The translations under genes and the position numbers were made by a program. The notes under the pieces are model-generated. The model ran no database searches, had not been told where the DNA came from, and saw only the letters and a program-made list of their open reading frames with translations. From the NCBI GenBank assembly GCA_959022875.1, contig CAUFAM010000002.1:1-27009 (forward strand): a DNA stretch of 27,009 nt. Reading direction: 5' to 3'. The DNA is from an uncultured Oscillospiraceae bacterium. GTDB lineage: Bacteria > Bacillota > Clostridia > Oscillospirales > Oscillospiraceae. Within the stretch, counting starts at the first letter, position 1, and the number at the start of each line of letters is the position of its first letter. Below are positions 23,183 through 27,009 of the stretch, in pieces.

Positions 23183-23887
23183 ATGCCAATTGGAATTACC
23201 ACTGACGTTGCCGTCACCTTTGCAGGCGCGGTTCTGGGTTGCATCCTGGGCTCGCGCCTGTCCGAACGCTGGAAATCCATGCTCAACAACACCCTGGGCA
23301 TTGCCGCAATGGTCATGGGCATTGTGCTGGTGCTGCGGGTACACACCCTGTCGGCCGCCGTGCTGGCCCTGATGGTGGGAGCCGTTGTGGGCGAAGCCCT
23401 TCAGGTGGAGCAGCGGGTCAACGTAGCCGCCACCGCCGTCACCGCAAAAATTATGAGCGGCACCAACGCCGACGAGGCCTTTCTGGCCCAGGTCAGCGCC
23501 GCCCTGGTGCTCTTCTGCTGCGGCGGCACCGGGTGGTACGGCGCTTTGAACGAGGGACTCACCGGCGACGGGAGCATTCTTATCACCAAGGCCATCCTGG
23601 ACGGCATCACCGCCTGCATCTTTGCCGCCCTGCTGGGAAAGATCGTGCTGTGCCTGTGCGTGCCCCAGCTGGCGGTGTACCTGTGCCTGTTCGCCCTGTC
23701 CGGCCTGGTCTCCCCCTACATTACTGCTGAAATGATCGCCGACTTCTCCGCTGTGGGCGGCATCATTACCCTGGTGGCCGGACTGCGGCTGGCCAGGATA
23801 AAAACCGACATGAAGGTTTTGAACCTCCTGCCCGGTCTGATTCTGGCCTTCTTTATCTCCGCGGCCTGGACCGCCCTGATCGGTTAA
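23183..23887 (+). CDS. DUF554 family membrane protein
   Basis: A 234-residue integral membrane protein with about seven hydrophobic segments. The N-terminal GAVLGCILGSRLSERWKSML and the central VLFCCGGTGWYGALNEGLTGD segments fit the DUF554 (YqgA/YdfK-like) family, whose function is not established; transport has been proposed. GAGGAGG lies six bases before the ATG. It is transcribed alone, between terminators, from a promoter nearly identical to that of the HMG-CoA lyase-like gene, so it may move a substrate or product of that pathway. The central stretch corresponds to the family's GxxG(A/V)L(N/Q)-(D/E)GL pattern. Confidence 0.88.
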   Translation: MPIGITTDVAVTFAGAVLGCILGSRLSERWKSMLNNTLGIAAMVMGIVLVLRVHTLSAAVLALMVGAVVGEALQVEQRVNVAATAVTAKIMSGTNADEAFLAQVSAALVLFCCGGTGWYGALNEGLTGDGSILITKAILDGITACIFAALLGKIVLCLCVPQLAVYLCLFALSGLVSPYITAEMIADFSAVGGIITLVAGLRLARIKTDMKVLNLLPGLILAFFISAAWTALIG

Positions 23888-23892
23888 CCCCA

Positions 23893-23928
23893 TCCCCTCT
23901 CCGCACTGCCGCGGAGAGGGGATTTTTT
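23893..23928 (+). terminator. Terminator after the DUF554 gene
   Basis: Perfect 12-bp stem (23893-23904 TCCCCTCTCCGC with 23911-23922), six-base loop, then TTTTTT. It starts six bases after the stop codon. Confidence 0.95.
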
Positions 23929-23937
23929 CTGCGTCTT

Positions 23938-23993
23938 GGAACCAGAGGGCAAACATGGTATGCTATTGTCACAACTTGGACACAACCATACGC
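23938..23993 (+). promoter_or_regulatory. Promoter region of the OmpR-type two-component operon
   Basis: Two overlapping sigma-A candidates: TTGGAA (23936-23941) with TATGCT 17 bases on, and TTGTCA (23966-23971) with TACGCT 17 bases on. CACAAC occurs at 23970-23975 and 23981-23986, a direct repeat with 11-base period of the type bound by OmpR-family regulators, so self-regulation is possible. Confidence 0.45.
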
Positions 23994-24021
23994 TACACTG
24001 TCCATGAAAGGAGGGGATCAT

Positions 24022-24690
24022 ATGGATCGGATACTAATCGTGGAGGATGAGCCGCGTCTGCGGGACATCGTCCAGGACTATTTCTCTGCCCACGGCCTGG
24101 AGTGCGACCTGGCCCGGGACGGGGAGGAGGCCCTGGATCTTCTGCGGGACCACGACTACGACGCCATCCTCCTGGACATTCTCATGCCCCACCTGGACGG
24201 CTTTGGGGTGTGCCGGGCGGTGCGGGAAACAAGCGCCGTCCCCATCCTCTTTCTCACCGCCCTGGGGGGCGAGGAGGACATGCTCCAGGGCTACGCCCTG
24301 GGGTGTGACGACTATGTGACCAAGCCCTTCTCCCTGGCGGTGCTGCTGGCCAAAACCCAGGCCCTCATCCGCCGCAGCCGGGGCACAGGAGCGGCGGGAG
24401 TTCTCTCCTGGGGTGCCATTACCCTCAACCCCCGCAGCCGCCTTTGTACCTCCGGCGGGCAGGACGTGAAGCTCTCCCCCCGGGAATATGACCTTCTCCT
24501 GTGCCTTATGCGAAACCGGGGGCAGGTGCTTACCCGGGAACAGCTGCTGGACAAGGTGTGGGGCCTGGACTTTGAAGGGGACGGCCGGGCGGTGGACGCC
24601 CGGATCCGCAGCCTGCGCGCCGCCCTGGGAGAGGCGGGCGGACAGATCAAAACGGTATTCAAGGCCGGTTACCGGCTGGAGGAGGTGTGA
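24022..24690 (+). CDS. OmpR/PhoB-family response regulator
   Basis: A 222-residue regulator. The receiver domain (1-115) has the acidic residues E8-D9, phosphoacceptor D52 in AILLDILMP, T79 in LFLTAL and K101 in YVTKPFS. The winged helix (about 128-222) shows LSPREYDLLLCLMRNRGQVLTREQLLDKVWG and RAVDARIRSLRAALGEAGG, then TVFKAGYRLEEV. I start at the ATG at 24022 because AAAGGAGG sits just before it; an ATG at 24004 would put that site within the coding part. It is followed after two bases by its kinase gene. Confidence 0.96.
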   Translation: MDRILIVEDEPRLRDIVQDYFSAHGLECDLARDGEEALDLLRDHDYDAILLDILMPHLDGFGVCRAVRETSAVPILFLTALGGEEDMLQGYALGCDDYVTKPFSLAVLLAKTQALIRRSRGTGAAGVLSWGAITLNPRSRLCTSGGQDVKLSPREYDLLLCLMRNRGQVLTREQLLDKVWGLDFEGDGRAVDARIRSLRAALGEAGGQIKTVFKAGYRLEEV

Positions 24691-24692
24691 GC

Positions 24693-26501
24693 ATGAACCA
24701 AACTCGGCCCAGAAAGCTGCGCTGGCGCCTGGCAGTGCCCCTTACCATAGCCTTTGCCCTGCTGTGGCTGGGAACTATGGCTTTGCTTACCAATTTTGCC
24801 TGTGAAAAGCTGGAACAGACCATGTCCATCCAATACTCCTCCGCCCGTAGGGAGATGGAGGAACAGTGGGAATTTTATGAAAACAACCTGGCCAATGGCC
24901 TGGGGGCCTACGCCGATCATATTTTGACCTACAACCTCAGCGCCAACTCCATGTACCTCACCGACATTGCCGAAGGGGGCATGGCCTTTCTCATCCGGGA
25001 CGATGTTGGCAAGGAAATCCGCAGCCAGCTGGCCTACGGCTACGGCCACGAGGCCGGGGTAGACCAGGGGCAGCGGTGGCACCTCTATTTTGACGGCGGC
25101 CTGGACGATGCAGGGCAGCTCCAGCTGGCCCGCTGGATCGTGGAGCACCGGAACTGGGACTGGGCGTTCTCCCTCTATCCCCTGGACAGCTGGTGGGGAG
25201 AGACGGTAGAAGCAGATGAGAGCGATCTGAGAAACTTTGACGGCACCTATGCCCGGGTGACGGGCATTGAACTGCCCGGCTATGCCGTGGACGTGCAGAA
25301 GATTGAGCTTGTTCACCCCGACGGCAGCGTGGAAACCATGGTGGAGACCAGTGCCCAGGGGGACAACTCCATCACTCTGGAGTTTCGGTTTATGCGGGTG
25401 AGCAGCATCCTGCTCCCCTCCTATGGCAGCAACGGAGACGGCCCCATTGACATGGAGCTGCGCCTGCGTAACTTCCGGGAGGCCCAGGCCATCCTGGACC
25501 GGGAGGCGGCCGGCGATGGCCGACCTGTACAAACCAGCGGGGGACAGCTTTCCGGGATGACCAATGGAGAAAACGACTCCATGCGTCTGGTGGCCGGACA
25601 GTGCGACGTGTTCCGGGCCGCTCTGGAACAGCAGCGTCTTCTCTATCTCAGCACCTTCGTGCTCACCGTCCTGGTGGTCCTCATCCTCTCCGCCCACCTG
25701 TCCCGCAAGGTGACCACTCCTGTGGAGGAGCTGAGCCAGGAGACCCAGGAGGGCCGCTGCCGGGAGGACGGGCCGGTGCGGGAACTGAACGCCCTGGCCC
25801 GGACCTTCAACGCCGCCCAGGACCAGCTGGAGGGACAGCTCCAGCGGGAGCGGGCCTTTACCCGGGGGGCTGCCCACGAGCTGAAAACTCCCCTGGCCGT
25901 CCTGCGCACCCACGCGGAGGCCCTCCGGGAAGACATTGCCCCCCAGAAGCAGGAGCAGTATTTGGACATCATTCTGGAAGAGAGTGACCGCATGGCCAGG
26001 CTGGTAGGCAGCTTATTGGAGCTGAGCCGGCTGGAGGCCGGAGCGGAGCTTTGCCGGGAGCCCGTCGACCTGGCCGCTCTGGTGCGGGAGGTGTGGAGTC
26101 CCCTGTCCCTTTCCCTGGAGCAAAAGAACCTTACCCTCTCCCTGGAACTGGAGGACTGTACGGTGGAGGGAGACCGGGAGCGGCTGCGGGAGCTGGCGGA
26201 CAACCTCTCCTCCAACGCCCTGCGCCACTGCACCCCCGGCGGACAGATTCAAGTCACACTGGAGCGGACAGAGAGAGAGGTCTGCCTCGCCGTGCAAAAC
26301 GACGGCCTGTCCATCCCAGAGGAGGACCTCCCCCACCTCTTTGAGCCCTTCTACCGGGGGGACCGCTCCCGCAGTCGGGAAAGCGGTGGCACCGGCTTGG
26401 GCCTTGCCATTGTCCGGGCCGCAGCCCTGGCCCACGGGGGCAGCTGCCAGGCGGAAAACCGCCCCGGCGGCGTGGTATTCCGCGTCATACTCCCTTTGTA
26501 A
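24693..26501 (+). CDS. Sensor histidine kinase with a large extracytoplasmic domain
   Basis: A 602-residue membrane kinase. Helix 1 (about 12-34), an extracytoplasmic region of roughly 275 residues with many charged and aromatic residues and no motif I recognise, helix 2 (about 311-332, LYLSTFVLTVLVVLILSAHL), HAMP, then the HisKA motif AAHELKTPLAVLRTHAEAL with phosphoacceptor H395. The ATPase part has the N box ELADNLSSNALRHC, LPHLFEPFYRGD (F box) and GGTGLGLAIVRAAALAHGG. Start ATG has AGGAGG seven bases upstream within the end of the response regulator gene, so the pair is coupled. The signal is unknown; location between two like-regulated genes suggests it controls them. Confidence 0.94.
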   Translation: MNQTRPRKLRWRLAVPLTIAFALLWLGTMALLTNFACEKLEQTMSIQYSSARREMEEQWEFYENNLANGLGAYADHILTYNLSANSMYLTDIAEGGMAFLIRDDVGKEIRSQLAYGYGHEAGVDQGQRWHLYFDGGLDDAGQLQLARWIVEHRNWDWAFSLYPLDSWWGETVEADESDLRNFDGTYARVTGIELPGYAVDVQKIELVHPDGSVETMVETSAQGDNSITLEFRFMRVSSILLPSYGSNGDGPIDMELRLRNFREAQAILDREAAGDGRPVQTSGGQLSGMTNGENDSMRLVAGQCDVFRAALEQQRLLYLSTFVLTVLVVLILSAHLSRKVTTPVEELSQETQEGRCREDGPVRELNALARTFNAAQDQLEGQLQRERAFTRGAAHELKTPLAVLRTHAEALREDIAPQKQEQYLDIILEESDRMARLVGSLLELSRLEAGAELCREPVDLAALVREVWSPLSLSLEQKNLTLSLELEDCTVEGDRERLRELADNLSSNALRHCTPGGQIQVTLERTEREVCLAVQNDGLSIPEEDLPHLFEPFYRGDRSRSRESGGTGLGLAIVRAAALAHGGSCQAENRPGGVVFRVILPL

Positions 26502-26527
26502 CGTCCTGCCCCCTTTCCCACAAACAG

Positions 26528-26570
26528 AACAGGAGCTTCCCCGGACGCACCATCCGGGGAAGCTCCTGTT
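26528..26570 (+). terminator. Terminator after the two-component operon
   Basis: Perfect 18-bp stem (26528-26545 AACAGGAGCTTCCCCGGA with 26553-26570), seven-base loop, followed only by TTGCC and a later TTTTT at 26580. It begins 27 bases after the kinase stop. Confidence 0.85.
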
Positions 26571-26593
26571 TGCCGCCGCTTTTTGATGGACGG

Positions 26594-26650
26594 TTTCTAT
26601 GGCTCGATTTAAATTTTGTATTGGATTTTGTTCTCCCCTTGGGCTATGAT
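26594..26650 (+). promoter_or_regulatory. HMG-CoA lyase-like gene promoter with conserved upstream box (copy 2)
   Basis: TTGGAT (26621-26626), 18 bases, TATGAT (26645-26650), preceded by a 35-base box (26594-26628) that matches copy 1 at all but four positions. The spacer bases between the hexamers are not conserved, which argues that the box and hexamers are kept by selection rather than by recent duplication. Confidence 0.72.
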
Positions 26651-26709
26651 AAATTCATAAAACAAAACCAGGCCAATAGGGCCCTGCTGAACGATTGGGA
26701 GGTAATTTC

Positions 26710-27009
26710 ATGAACAATTTACCCTCTTCCATTACCCTGTGCGAGGTCGGCCTCCGTGACGGCCTTCAGAACGAGAAAACCCTGCTCCCCACCGAAGAAA
26801 AGATTTCCCTGTTCCGCGGCCTGATTGATGCAGGCTTCAAGGTCATTGAGGTAGGCTCCTTCATGCACCCCAAGGCGGTTCCCCAGATGGCCGACACCGA
26901 CGAGGTCTTCAAGGCCATCGGCCAGGTGCCCGGCGTGGAGCTGCGCGCCCTGATCCCCAACCTGCGGGGCGTTCAGCGGGCAGTGGACTGCGGCTGCAAG
27001 AAGGTTAAG
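26710..27009 (+). CDS. Hydroxymethylglutaryl-CoA lyase-like protein, N-terminal part
   Basis: Partial gene; 100 codons are present and the frame is open at the right edge. ITLCEVGLRDGLQNEKTLLP (8-27) matches the EVGPRDGLQNE motif of HMG-CoA lyases, with the catalytic arginine and metal-binding aspartate as R16-D17. IEVGSFMHPKAVPQMADTDE (46-65) matches the family's (E)(A/V)xSFVSPKWVPQMAD region. These enzymes of the DRE-TIM metallolyase superfamily split 3-hydroxy-3-methylglutaryl-CoA, or related CoA esters, into acetyl-CoA and a ketoacid. GGGAGG lies seven bases before the ATG. The substrate within the superfamily cannot be fixed without the rest of the protein. It is the only CoA-ester enzyme in the window. 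Confidence 0.85.
   Translation, partial: MNNLPSSITLCEVGLRDGLQNEKTLLPTEEKISLFRGLIDAGFKVIEVGSFMHPKAVPQMADTDEVFKAIGQVPGVELRALIPNLRGVQRAVDCGCKKVK

Overview
The window looks like a chromosomal piece of a GC-rich anaerobic Firmicute, most likely a gut member of the Clostridia (Oscillospiraceae-like). The reasons are: class II-type GalT fragment next to GalK/GalE, YesM/YesN-type two-component regulators, SLH-anchored surface proteins, strong AGGAGG ribosome sites, and sigma-A style promoters with short AT-rich hexamers in GC-rich DNA. No taxonomic marker gene is present, so this is inference. No tRNA, rRNA, CRISPR array, IS element or phage gene was seen.

Region 1 (1-11660, all minus strand) is a galactose locus that reads, in transcription order, sense -> import -> catabolism. 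A YesN-type response regulator (11660-10377), a YesM-type histidine kinase (10380-8662) and a lipoprotein sugar-binding protein (8675-7698) overlap one another and form a likely three-component sensor. Next come mglB (substrate-binding lipoprotein), mglA (ATPase) and mglC (permease), closed by a strong terminator at 2782-2821. Then galK, galE and galT (Leloir pathway) follow from their own promoter; galT runs off the left edge. Two proteins depart from the textbook Mgl system. MglB appears to be circularly permuted: its sequence starts at what is about residue 80 of the canonical mature protein, and the canonical N-terminal segment with its ligand-binding D-N-F is found at the C-terminus. MglC carries an N-terminal charged, coiled-coil-like extension of about 220 residues before its first membrane helix.

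Region 2 (11661-18800, plus strand) holds a SpoU/TrmH-family RNA methyltransferase and two neighbouring SLH-domain surface proteins, one of 1559 residues with beta-helix-like and InlB-type repeats and one of 314 residues that looks like a short paralogue of the first one's C-terminus. The large gene has a candidate attenuator in its 5' leader and an AT-richer internal segment that suggests a mosaic origin.

Region 3 (18825-27009) holds an AraC regulator (minus) divergent from an operon of a cytoplasmic alpha/beta hydrolase and a TRAP transporter pair (DctQ, DctM) with no solute-binding protein in the window. A DUF554 membrane protein, an OmpR-type response regulator with its kinase, and the start of an HMG-CoA lyase-like gene follow. 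The DUF554 gene and the lyase-like gene, 3.5 kb apart and separated by the two-component system, have almost the same promoter: a 35-bp box matching at 31 of 35 positions, the same -35, an 18-bp spacer and the same -10. This points to a shared regulator and possibly to one carboxylate or acyl-CoA pathway.

Nearly every gene group ends in a clear stem-loop terminator, and the promoters given here were picked by eye from hexamers and spacing.
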